Origin: Actinomadura latina NBRC 106108
GTDB lineage: Bacteria > Actinomycetota > Actinomycetes > Streptosporangiales > Streptosporangiaceae
Direction: 5' to 3'
DNA: 64,000 bases
Assembly (NCBI RefSeq): GCF_001552195.1
Contig: NZ_BCQS01000005.1
Location: 372,001-436,000 of the forward strand
The position numbers and the translations under genes were made by a program. How positions within the stretch are numbered: position 1 is the first letter of the stretch; the number at the start of each line of letters is the position of its first letter. Shown here in pieces: positions 43,672 through 51,601 of this stretch. The notes below the pieces were generated by a model. That model saw nothing but the letters and a program-made list of their open reading frames with translations, was not told the origin of the DNA and did no database searches.

Positions 43672-44460
43672 CTACTCGCCCTCCCCGATCCGCGCGGCGG
43701 CCGGATCGAGGACGCGGGACAGGAACGTCCTGGTCCGCTCGTGCGCCGGATCGGCGATCACCCGCTGCGGCGGGCCCTCCTCGACGACCACGCCGCCGTC
43801 CATGAACACCACCCTGTCGGCGACCTCCTGCGCGAAGCTCATCTCGTGGGTGACGACGAGCATCGTCATCCCCGCCTCGGCGAGAGAGCGCATCACGCCG
43901 AGCACGTCGCCGACCAGTTCGGGGTCGAGGGCGGACGTCGGCTCGTCGAACAGCATCACCTCCGGGCCCATCGCCAGCGCGCGGGCGATCGCCACCCGCT
44001 GCTGCTGGCCGCCGGACAGCTGCGCCGGATAGGAGCCGACCTTGTCGGCGAGCCCGACCCGCTCCAGGTTCTCCCGCGCGATCTTCTCGGCCTCCGCCTT
44101 GTCCCGCTTCAGCACCTTCCGCTGCGCGATCATGACGTTGCCGATCGCCGTCAGGTGCGGGAACAGGTTGAAGGACTGGAACACCATGCCGATGCGGCGG
44201 CGGACGGCGTCGATGTCCACCTCCGGGTCGGTGACGTCGGCGCCGGCGACCCGGATCGTTCCGGCCGACGGCTCCTCCAGCAGGTTGACGCAGCGCAGCA
44301 GCGTCGACTTGCCCGACCCGGACGGGCCGATCACGCAGACGACCTCGCCCCGCTCGACGTGGAAGTCGATGCCGCGCAGCACCTCGTTCGCCCCGAACGA
44401 CTTGCGCAGGCCCGTGATCTCGATCGCGTTCGCGTTCGTCCCCGTGTCGAGGGTCGTCAT
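43672..44460 (-). CDS. Polar amino-acid ABC transporter, ATP-binding protein
   Basis: The 262-aa ATPase has Walker A 'GPSGSGKST', Q-loop '[11 protein letters not shown]', signature '[15 protein letters not shown]', Walker B '[12 protein letters not shown]' and H-loop 'VVTHEMSFA'. It is of the GlnQ/HisP/ArtP class. The start at ATG 44460 overlaps the permease stop (ATGA). Last of three genes binding protein-permease-ATPase, it powers import. The neighbouring glnA2 and glnE suggest glutamine or glutamate as cargo, but that is inference. Confidence 0.93.
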   Translation of the reverse strand: MTTLDTGTNANAIEITGLRKSFGANEVLRGIDFHVERGEVVCVIGPSGSGKSTLLRCVNLLEEPSAGTIRVAGADVTDPEVDIDAVRRRIGMVFQSFNLFPHLTAIGNVMIAQRKVLKRDKAEAEKIARENLERVGLADKVGSYPAQLSGGQQQRVAIARALAMGPEVMLFDEPTSALDPELVGDVLGVMRSLAEAGMTMLVVTHEMSFAQEVADRVVFMDGGVVVEEGPPQRVIADPAHERTRTFLSRVLDPAAARIGEGE

Positions 44461-45287
44461 CGCTGCCCCCTGCGCTGCCGCGCCTCCAGCCGCCGGGCCA
44501 GCAGGCTCAGCGGGATCGTGATGATCAGATAGCAGATCCCGGCCACGATGATCGGGGTCGTGTTGCCCTGCTCGCCCGCGAGGTCGCGGCCGAACTTGGT
44601 GAGCTCGCGCTGCTCCAGCGTGATGCCGAGGAACAGCACGAGCGAGGAGTCCTTGCAGAGCAGCACCAGCTCGTTCGTGAGCGGCGGGATGATGATCCGG
44701 AACGCCTGCGGGATGATGATCGACCGCATCGCGCGGGCGCGGGACATGCCGAGCGAGCGCGCCGCCTCCATCTGCCCCTTGGGGACGGCCTCGATCCCGG
44801 CCCGGATCGTCTCCGCCATGTAGGCGGTCGCGGCGAGCCCGAGCGCCAGGCCCGCCTGCCCGGCGGCGCCGCCCGGGATGTTCGTGCCGGGGAAGGCCAG
44901 CGGCACGCCGACGCCCACGAAAATGAAGATCAGCAGCAGCGGCAGGCCGCGGAAGATCTCGATGTAGGTGGTGGCGAACCACCGGTACGGGGCGACGGAC
45001 GACAGCCGCATCAGCGCCACGACCAGCCCGCCGCCGAGCCCGAGGCCGAACCCGACCGCGGTGTACACGGCGGTGTTGCGCAGCCCGACGGTGATGATGT
45101 CGGGGAACAGGCTCTTCGCGACCTCCCAGTTCGCGAAGTTGAGCCGCAGGGTGCCCCAGTCGGCCAGCAGCACGACCAGGACCACGACCAGCGCGAAGAC
45201 CCCGTACTGCCCGCCGAGCGACAGCTGCCGGCGGCGCCGGCGGGACATACCGCCCGGCGCCGCCGCCCCGATCGGCTCCGCGGTCAC
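44457..45287 (-). CDS. Polar amino-acid ABC transporter permease
   Basis: The 276-aa permease has an N-terminal basic run (R-R-R-R-R) before the first helix and about five or six helices in all. The HisM/GlnP-type EAA loop '[18 protein letters not shown]' is followed by '[27 protein letters not shown]'-type sequence, quoted here in part as [14 protein letters not shown]. Start at GTG 45287 overlaps the binding-protein stop (GTGA). It would form a homodimer pore. Confidence 0.92.
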   Translation of the reverse strand: MTAEPIGAAAPGGMSRRRRRQLSLGGQYGVFALVVVLVVLLADWGTLRLNFANWEVAKSLFPDIITVGLRNTAVYTAVGFGLGLGGGLVVALMRLSSVAPYRWFATTYIEIFRGLPLLLIFIFVGVGVPLAFPGTNIPGGAAGQAGLALGLAATAYMAETIRAGIEAVPKGQMEAARSLGMSRARAMRSIIIPQAFRIIIPPLTNELVLLCKDSSLVLFLGITLEQRELTKFGRDLAGEQGNTTPIIVAGICYLIITIPLSLLARRLEARQRRGQR

Positions 45288-46108
45288 GAGCCGCCGCCGG
45301 CGCCCGCGGGCATCGGACCGATCCACTTCTCGTAGATCTTCTTGTAGGTGCCGTCCGACTTGGCCTGCGCGATCACCTGGTCGGTGAGCTTGACCAGCTC
45401 GGGGTTGTGGCCCTTGCGCATCCACATGCCGTACTGCTCACCGGTGTTCAGGTTCGCGACGATCTCGTACGCGGAGTTCGCCGGGTCCTTCAGCCAGCCC
45501 TTGACGACCGGGTCGTCCTGCACGATGACGTCGACCTGGCCGGTGCGCAGCCCGTTGAGCTCGGCGTTGGAGTTGTCGAACGAGCGCGGGTCGAAGCCCT
45601 TGCCCTTGACGTAGTCCTCACCGGTCGTGCCCGCCTGGGAGCCCAGCTTCAGCTTCTTGGCCTTCACGTCGTCCAGCGAGGCGACGCCGCCGCCCTTCTT
45701 CGCCATCAGCGACTGGGTGGCGTCGAAGTACGGGTCGGAGACGTCCATGAACTTCACCCGGTCGGGCTTGATCGTCATGCCGCCCATCTGGATGTCGCAC
45801 TTGCCGGCGTTCAGCGCCGCGCCCGTCTTCATCGTCTCGAACGGGGTGTCGACGACCTTCTGCGTGACGCCGAGCTTCTTCGCGACGAGGTCGATGATGT
45901 CGACGTCGAAGCCGACGACCTTGCCCGACTTCTTGTCCTCCGACTGGAACGGCGGGTACGGCAGGTGGGTGCAGGACGTCAGCGCGCCCTTCTCGATGAG
46001 TTTCACGCCCTGCACGGTGGCGCCCTCGTCGCCGCCGCACGCCGACGCCGTCAGCGCCAGGGCCGCCAGGCCGGCGCCCAGTGCCCATCGCACGGTCCCT
46101 CTGGACAC
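45284..46108 (-). CDS. Amino-acid ABC transporter substrate-binding lipoprotein
   Basis: The 274-aa precursor has a signal peptide with lipobox 'LALTASAC', then a type II periplasmic-binding fold. Recognisable pieces are '[25 protein letters not shown]', here noted as the PPF...GFDVDI pattern of SBP family 3, and '[13 protein letters not shown]', '[14 protein letters not shown]' and '[13 protein letters not shown]'. Start GTG 46108 follows AGGAGGAAGA. It captures the ligand outside the cell and feeds the permease. First of the three-gene operon. Confidence 0.92.
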   Translation of the reverse strand: MSRGTVRWALGAGLAALALTASACGGDEGATVQGVKLIEKGALTSCTHLPYPPFQSEDKKSGKVVGFDVDIIDLVAKKLGVTQKVVDTPFETMKTGAALNAGKCDIQMGGMTIKPDRVKFMDVSDPYFDATQSLMAKKGGGVASLDDVKAKKLKLGSQAGTTGEDYVKGKGFDPRSFDNSNAELNGLRTGQVDVIVQDDPVVKGWLKDPANSAYEIVANLNTGEQYGMWMRKGHNPELVKLTDQVIAQAKSDGTYKKIYEKWIGPMPAGAGGGS

Positions 46109-46269
46109 TCTTCCTCCTGTTTTCGGCGTGTTGCTGATCAACGAACTATCGCATGCCGCACCGGCACCCGGCAGGGGCCACCGGACGGGACGGACATGAC
46201 CGCTCCCGGAGATCCGTTTCCCGGAAATTGACGTGGCGATCATGGTCGCTCGACGAAGTGATCATTAGC

Positions 46270-47307
46270 GTGGTCAGTGCCGTGGACATCTCTCTTCTTC
46301 TCTCGATGAGCGACCGGGTGCCCGCGCTGGCGACCCCGTCGGCGATGCACCCGGAGTCGTGGCGGCTGTGCGCGCAGGTGGAGGCCTGGGCGCGCGGCCG
46401 AGGCCTGGTGCTCGGGGATCCGGACACCTCGCCGCTCGGCCGGGCCCGCTGCGAGCGGCTCGCCGCCCGCGTACTGCCGTCCGCCGACCTCGCCGGCGTG
46501 GACCTGTTCGCGCGCTGGCTGGTCTGGACGCTCGCGCTGGACGACACCATGGACCATCCGCCGCTCGCCGACAGCGGCAGCGCCGTGCACGCGCTGTACG
46601 ACGACCTGCTGCGCGCGATGCGGCGCGGCCACGCCCGGCCGGGCGCTCGGCCGCTGGAGGCGGCGCTGGTGGAGCTGTGGCACACCACCTCCAAGGACAT
46701 GAGCCGCGACTGGCGGCGCAGGTTCATGCTGCAGCTGGAGTCGCACCGGGACGGGTGCGCGGAGGAGTCGGTCAACCGCCGGATCCGGCACGTCCCGACG
46801 GAGGCGCAGTACGCGCCGCTGCGCCGCCGGGCGTGCGGGCCGTTCATGTACGACCTGGTCGAGCCCGTCCTCGGCGTCGAACTGCCGGCGCGGCTGCTGC
46901 GCACGCCCCGCTGGAAGGTCCTCGCCGACGGCGTCGCCGACGTCGTGGCCTGGTCCAACGACCTCGCCTCGCACGACCTGGAGTCGGCCCGCGGCGACGT
47001 CCACGACCTGCCCGCCGTGCTGTCCCGCGCCCGCGGGCTGGACGCCGGCCAGGCCGCCGCCGCGGTCGCCGAGAAGATCGTCGACCGGCTGGAGGAGGCG
47101 TGGACGGCGGCGCGGCGGCTGCCGGAGATGCTGGACCGGCTGGAGTTGACCGTCGCGCAGCGCGCCGCCGCCGCGCAGGTCGTCAAGGTGCTGCTGGACA
47201 CTCCGCGCGCCCACCTCGACTGGCTCGCCGAGTCCGGCCGCTACGAGCGGGAGTCGGCGCCCGGCAGCGGCACGCTGCGGCTGGACGCGCTCGCCTCGCT
47301 GCGCTAG
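46270..47307 (+). CDS. Class I terpene synthase (terpene cyclase)
   Basis: The roughly 345-aa protein (GTG 46270; GTG 46282 and ATG 46306 are alternatives) carries the two metal-binding signatures of class I terpene cyclases. The first is the Asp-rich 'LALDDTMDHP' (DDxxxD-like); the second is the NSE triad in 'WSNDLASHDLESARGD'. The Arg and basic sensor region 'RRRACGPFMYDLVEP' sits between. It should ionise a prenyl diphosphate (probably farnesyl or geranyl) and cyclise it. No prenyltransferase, P450 or mevalonate genes are adjacent. The stop shares CTAG with the convergent regulator gene. Confidence 0.82.
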   Translation: MVSAVDISLLLSMSDRVPALATPSAMHPESWRLCAQVEAWARGRGLVLGDPDTSPLGRARCERLAARVLPSADLAGVDLFARWLVWTLALDDTMDHPPLADSGSAVHALYDDLLRAMRRGHARPGARPLEAALVELWHTTSKDMSRDWRRRFMLQLESHRDGCAEESVNRRIRHVPTEAQYAPLRRRACGPFMYDLVEPVLGVELPARLLRTPRWKVLADGVADVVAWSNDLASHDLESARGDVHDLPAVLSRARGLDAGQAAAAVAEKIVDRLEEAWTAARRLPEMLDRLELTVAQRAAAAQVVKVLLDTPRAHLDWLAESGRYERESAPGSGTLRLDALASLR

Positions 47308-48272
47308 CCGCCGGCGAGGGCGTCGCCGGCGGGGGTGCGGGCGTACAGGACGCGGCGGCCCATGCGGTGCCCGGTGACGAGCCCGCAGGCGCGCAGCACA
47401 CCGAGGTGCTGGCTGACCGCGCCGGGCGTCACGCCCAGCCGCCCGGCCAGGTCGGTCGTCGACGCGGGCCGGGCCAGCGCGGCGAGCAGTTCGGCGCGGC
47501 GCCGGCCGACGAGCGCGGCGAGCGCGTCCGACCTGGGCGCGGCCGGCCGGCCGCTCTCCCAGAGCGTCGCCACGCCGCGCGGCGGATAGCTGAGCATCGG
47601 CTGGTAGGGCGGCACCATCACCGACACGTCCGGCCACACGAACGCGCTGGGGACGAGCAGCATGCCGCGTCCGGCGAGTTCGCCGCGGAAGCTCCAGGGC
47701 CGCTCCACCGACAGCGTCCCCGCACGCCAGGCGACGGTCTGGTGCAGGTCGCCGAACACCCCGGCCGTACCCTGCGCGGTGAGGGCGCGCGTGCGCCGCA
47801 GGACGTCGCCCTCCAGCAGGTCGGTGATGCGCGGCCACCACGGCTCGACGGCGGCGGCCCAGTACCGTTCGAGGAGGCCGGCGAGCATCCGGAGGGTGCG
47901 CTCGGGGTCGGCGGCCATCGCCGCGCGGCGGCGGCCGGACCGCTGCGCCCGGTCCACCCGCAGCAACTCGGACGCGACCACGTCCGGCGGGGTGGCGAGG
48001 ACGGTCTCCAGCTCGGCGGCGAGGTCGGGCAGCGGGGTCTCCGGCGGCGGGGTCAGGAAGTCGGGCGCGTACCCGGTGGGCGGGACGACCTCCAGCAGCG
48101 GCCCGAGATCGAGGCCGCGCAGCCGGGGCCGGACGGCGTGCACCCACGGCAGGTGCAGCGCGTGCCCGGACGGGTCGCCGAGCACCCGCAGGCTCAGCAC
48201 CATCTCCCACAGCGGCGAGAACGCGAACCGGACGCGGGCCACGTCCTCCGGCGCGAATACGAACTCGATCAT
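47304..48272 (-). CDS. DUF5937 / ArsR-type winged-helix regulator
   Basis: The 322-aa protein has a long DUF5937 sensor domain (residues 1-240) and a C-terminal winged helix with 'TDLAGRLGVTPGAVSQHLGVLR' as recognition region, noted here as GVTPGAVSQHLGVLR, and a wing 'RMGRRVLYARTP'. It is divergent from an MFS exporter. A 9-bp-arm palindrome overlaps its own start codon and -10 box, so it likely represses itself and the exporter until a ligand binds. Its stop shares CTAG with the terpene synthase stop. Confidence 0.85.
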   Translation of the reverse strand: MIEFVFAPEDVARVRFAFSPLWEMVLSLRVLGDPSGHALHLPWVHAVRPRLRGLDLGPLLEVVPPTGYAPDFLTPPPETPLPDLAAELETVLATPPDVVASELLRVDRAQRSGRRRAAMAADPERTLRMLAGLLERYWAAAVEPWWPRITDLLEGDVLRRTRALTAQGTAGVFGDLHQTVAWRAGTLSVERPWSFRGELAGRGMLLVPSAFVWPDVSVMVPPYQPMLSYPPRGVATLWESGRPAAPRSDALAALVGRRRAELLAALARPASTTDLAGRLGVTPGAVSQHLGVLRACGLVTGHRMGRRVLYARTPAGDALAGG

Positions 48273-48291
48273 TTAGTCCAGGCTAAATGAT
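48268..48291. promoter_or_regulatory. Palindromic operator between DUF5937 regulator and MFS gene
   Basis: Arms ATCATTTAG / CTAAATGAT with spacer TCCAGG cover the regulator's ATG (48270-48272) and its -10 box. This is a likely autoregulatory site. Confidence 0.75.
48280..48285 (-). promoter_or_regulatory. -10 box TAGCCT (minus strand), predicted leaderless start
   Basis: TAGCCT lies 7 nt before the regulator ATG, inside the palindrome. Confidence 0.55.
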
Positions 48292-48321
48292 TACCGCACA
48301 TCGCGCGGACCGCCCACCATC

Positions 48322-49587
48322 GTGCGAGTGACCACTCTGGACGACACTCCTGCCGCGCCCGCACCGGGCAGGATCGCGGCGTTCCTGCGTCCGCGCGTCG
48401 GCGGCTTCCCCCGGCCGTTCTGGGTGCTGTGGGCGGGGACCCTGCTCAACCGGCTCGGCACCATGGTCGAGCCGTTCCTCGGCCTCTACCTGACGACCGT
48501 GCGGGGGTTGTCGCTGGCGCAGGCCGGCCTGGTGATGGCGGTGCTCGGCACGGGCTCGCTCGGCGGCCAGATCGCCGGCGGCGTACTCGCCGACCGGCTC
48601 GGCCGGCGCGCGACGCTGACGCTCGCGACCGTCGGCACCGGCGCGGCGATGCTCACGCTCGGCTACGCCCAGGGGATCGCCGCGATCGTCGCGGCGGCGC
48701 TGCTGCTCGGCGTCCTGCTGGACATGTACCGGCCGGCCGCGCAGGCGATGGTGGCCGACATCATCTCCCCCGCCGAGCGCCCGCGCGCGTTCGGGCTGCT
48801 GTTCTGGGCGATCAACCTCGGCTGGGCGGTCGCGATGGTCCTCGGCGGGACGCTCGCGCAGCAGGGCTTCCTGTGGCTGTTCTGGATCGACGCGCTCACC
48901 TGCGCCGGGTTCGGGCTGCTGGTGTGGCGGGCCGTCCCGGAGACGCGGTCGCGGGACGTCCGCGACGAGCGGCGCGGCGGGTTCGGGCAGGCCCTCCGCG
49001 ACCGGGTCATGGTCGGGTACGTGCTGGTCACGCTCGTGTACACCTTCGTCCTCATGCAGGGGATGACGACGATGCCGCTGGCCATGAGGGAGGACGGGCT
49101 CGGCCCGCAGGCCTACGGCCTCGCGATCGCCGCGAACGGGGTGCTGATCATCATCGTCCAGCCGCTGGTGAACGCGTGGCTGGCCCGCCGCGACCACAGC
49201 CTGGTGATGGTCGCCGGGTTCACCCTCGTCGGGGTCGGCTACGGGCTCACCTCGCTGGCCTCGACGGTGGCCGCCTACACCGCGACGATCCTGGTGTGGA
49301 CGCTCGGGGAGATCACGGCGGCGTCCGTCCTGCAGGCGGTCGTCGCCGACCTCGCGCCCGCGGATCTGCGCGGCCGGTACGGCGGCCTGTACGGGATGGC
49401 GTGGTCGGGCGGCTTCCTGCTGGCGCCGCTCGGCGGAACCCAGCTGCTCGGCGCCGGCGGGGCGTCCGCACTGTGGCTGACCTGCGCGGGTCTCGCCCTC
49501 GTCGCGGCGGCGGCGCAGCTCGCGCTGGCCCCCGCGGTCAGGCGCCGCAGTGCCGCCGCGCTCGACACGCACTTCTCGTCAAAGTGA
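48322..49587 (+). CDS. MFS transporter (DHA1-type drug exporter)
   Basis: The 421-aa protein has 12 predicted helices. 'FLGLYLTTVRGLSLAQAGLVMAVLG' (first part FLGLYL) leads to the loop 2-3 motif 'GGVLADRLGRRATL' of MFS antiporters, and a central loop 'RDVRDERRGG' splits the halves. It is divergent from the DUF5937 regulator and shares its operator region, so efflux of the regulator's ligand is the likely purpose. The start may be GTG 48322 or 48328. Confidence 0.85.
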   Translation: MRVTTLDDTPAAPAPGRIAAFLRPRVGGFPRPFWVLWAGTLLNRLGTMVEPFLGLYLTTVRGLSLAQAGLVMAVLGTGSLGGQIAGGVLADRLGRRATLTLATVGTGAAMLTLGYAQGIAAIVAAALLLGVLLDMYRPAAQAMVADIISPAERPRAFGLLFWAINLGWAVAMVLGGTLAQQGFLWLFWIDALTCAGFGLLVWRAVPETRSRDVRDERRGGFGQALRDRVMVGYVLVTLVYTFVLMQGMTTMPLAMREDGLGPQAYGLAIAANGVLIIIVQPLVNAWLARRDHSLVMVAGFTLVGVGYGLTSLASTVAAYTATILVWTLGEITAASVLQAVVADLAPADLRGRYGGLYGMAWSGGFLLAPLGGTQLLGAGGASALWLTCAGLALVAAAAQLALAPAVRRRSAAALDTHFSSK

Positions 49588-49607
49588 CGAAACCGCCTCC
49601 GGCGTTC

Positions 49608-49613
49608 TACCCT
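49608..49613 (+). promoter_or_regulatory. -10 box TACCCT before nadE
   Basis: TACCCT lies 6 nt before GTG 49620. The intervening GGGAGG could also act as a ribosome site on a longer transcript. Confidence 0.45.
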
Positions 49614-49619
49614 GGGAGG

Positions 49620-51404
49620 GTGGCACAGCTCAGGATCGCGCTCGCGCAGGTGAACCCGACCGTCGGCGACCTCGACGGCAACGCCGATCTGATCGTGGAA
49701 TGGACCCGGCGCGCCGCCGACGCGGGCGCGCACCTGGTCGCCTTCCCCGAGATGATGCTGACCGGCTACCCGGTGGAGGACCTCGCGCTCCGCGCGTCCT
49801 TCGTCGAGGCGTGCCGGCGGGCCCTGGACCGGCTCGCCCGCCGGCTCGCCGGCGAGGGCCTCGGCGACCTGCCCGTCGTCACCGGCTACCTCGACCGCCG
49901 GACGGTCGGGCTCGTCCGGTCCGGGCAGCCCGCCGGGGCGCCGCTCGACGCCGCCGCGTGGCTGCACAACGGCGAGGTGCTGGTCCGCTCGGCCAAGCAC
50001 CACCTCCCCAACTACGGCGTCTTCGACGAGTACCGCATCTTCGTGCGCGGCGACCGGCTGCCCGTCGTCCGCGTCCACGGCGTCGACGTCGCCACCGTCA
50101 TCTGCGAGGACCTCTGGCAGGACGGCGGCCCGGTCAGCGTCACCTCCACGTCCGGCGCGGGGCTGCTCCTGTCCATCAACGCCTCCCCCTACGAGCGCAA
50201 CAAGGACGACGTCCGCCTCGACCTGTGCGCCGAACGCGCCCGCGAGGCCGGCTGCGCCCTCGCCTACGTCAACATGGTCGGCGGCCAGGACGAGCTCGTC
50301 TTCGACGGCGACTCCGTCATCGTCGGCCCCGACGGCACACCGCTCGCCCGCGCGCCCCAGTTCGCCGAGCACCTCCTCGTCGCCGACCTCGCGCTGCCCT
50401 CCGCCGACGCGTCCACCGAGCCCGGCCGCACGCCCGTCGACGCCCTGGACGGCACCACGATCACCATCGACCGGCACGTCCTCACCCCGGACCCGCTGCC
50501 CGCCTACACGGTGCTGCCGCAGACCGCCGCCGAGCCCATGAACGACCTCGCCGAGATCTACGCGGCCCTGGTCCTCGGCACCCGCGACTACGTCCGCAAG
50601 AACGGGTTCCGCTCGGTCGTCCTCGGCCTGTCCGGCGGCATCGACTCGGCGCTCGTCGCCACCATCGCCTCCGACGCGATCGGCCCGGAGAACGTGCACG
50701 CAGTCCTGCTGCCGAGCCGCTACTCCTCCGAGGGCTCCGTCGTGGACGCCGAGGAGCTCGTCAAGCGCCAGGGCGTCAACTCCCGCATCGTGCCCATCGC
50801 CGACATGGTGGAGGCGTTCGAGAAGCACCTCGACCTGCACGGCCTCGCCGAAGAGAACCTCCAGGCCCGCATCCGCGCCAACGTCTGGATGGCGCTGTCC
50901 AACGAGCACGGCCACCTCGTGCTGACCGGCGGCAACAAGAGCGAGCTCGCCACCGGCTACTCCACCCTCTACGGCGACTCCGCCGGCGGCTTCGCCCCCA
51001 TCAAGGACGTCTTCAAGCTCACCGTCTGGGACCTCGCCCGGTGGCGCAACGCCCAGGCCGGCGCCGGCCTGCCGTTCCTGCACCCGTTCGCGCACGAGCC
51101 CATCCCCGAGGCGATCATCGTCAAGGAGCCGTCCGCCGAGCTGCGCCCCGGCCAGCGCGACCGCGACTCCCTGCCCGAGTACGGCGTCCTCGATCCGGTG
51201 CTGGCCGACTACGTCGAACGGGACATGGGCCGCGAGGCGCTCATCGCCGCCGGCCACCACGCCGACCTGGTCGACCGCGCCATCCGCCTGGTCGACATCG
51301 CCGAGTACAAGCGCCGCCAGTACCCGCCCGGCCCCAAGATCACCCCGAAGAACTTCGGCCGCGACCGCCGCCTCCCCATCACCAACCGCTGGCGCGAAAA
51401 GTAG
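49620..51404 (+). CDS. nadE: Glutamine-dependent NAD+ synthase
   Basis: The 594-aa two-domain enzyme has an N-terminal nitrilase-type glutaminase with Glu in 'VAFPEMMLTGYP', Lys in 'SAKHHLPNYGVFDE' and Cys in 'VICEDLWQDG'. The C-terminal N-type ATP pyrophosphatase has the P-loop 'VLGLSGGIDSA' and 'TGGNKSELATGYSTLYGD'. It turns deamido-NAD into NAD using ammonia channelled from glutamine, and works with NadA (10.9 kb here) in de novo NAD synthesis. It overlaps no neighbour and ends 200 bp before the convergent SpoIIE-type gene. Confidence 0.95.
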   Translation: MAQLRIALAQVNPTVGDLDGNADLIVEWTRRAADAGAHLVAFPEMMLTGYPVEDLALRASFVEACRRALDRLARRLAGEGLGDLPVVTGYLDRRTVGLVRSGQPAGAPLDAAAWLHNGEVLVRSAKHHLPNYGVFDEYRIFVRGDRLPVVRVHGVDVATVICEDLWQDGGPVSVTSTSGAGLLLSINASPYERNKDDVRLDLCAERAREAGCALAYVNMVGGQDELVFDGDSVIVGPDGTPLARAPQFAEHLLVADLALPSADASTEPGRTPVDALDGTTITIDRHVLTPDPLPAYTVLPQTAAEPMNDLAEIYAALVLGTRDYVRKNGFRSVVLGLSGGIDSALVATIASDAIGPENVHAVLLPSRYSSEGSVVDAEELVKRQGVNSRIVPIADMVEAFEKHLDLHGLAEENLQARIRANVWMALSNEHGHLVLTGGNKSELATGYSTLYGDSAGGFAPIKDVFKLTVWDLARWRNAQAGAGLPFLHPFAHEPIPEAIIVKEPSAELRPGQRDRDSLPEYGVLDPVLADYVERDMGREALIAAGHHADLVDRAIRLVDIAEYKRRQYPPGPKITPKNFGRDRRLPITNRWREK

Positions 51405-51441
51405 CACGGCCCTCCCTCAGCTCGAACCCCAACCGCCACCA

Positions 51442-51489
51442 CGGGCATGCCCGCGGAGGGCGCCCAGCGCCCGGAGCGGGCATGCCCGC
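51442..51489. repeat. Twin SphI-type palindromes in the nadE/SpoIIE intergenic region
   Basis: CGGGCATGCCCG occurs at 51442-51453 and 51477-51488, 35 bp centre to centre, with CGCCCAGCGCCC between. No T-tract is present. Confidence 0.6.
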
Positions 51490-51601
51490 CGAGCCGGGCG
51501 ACCGCAGCGACACCGGCAAACCCGCACGGTCACAACACACCGAAACAGTGGCGTGAGGATCGACCGGCTCGTGACGGGGTTCCAGGGGGGCGCCCCCTGG
51601 G

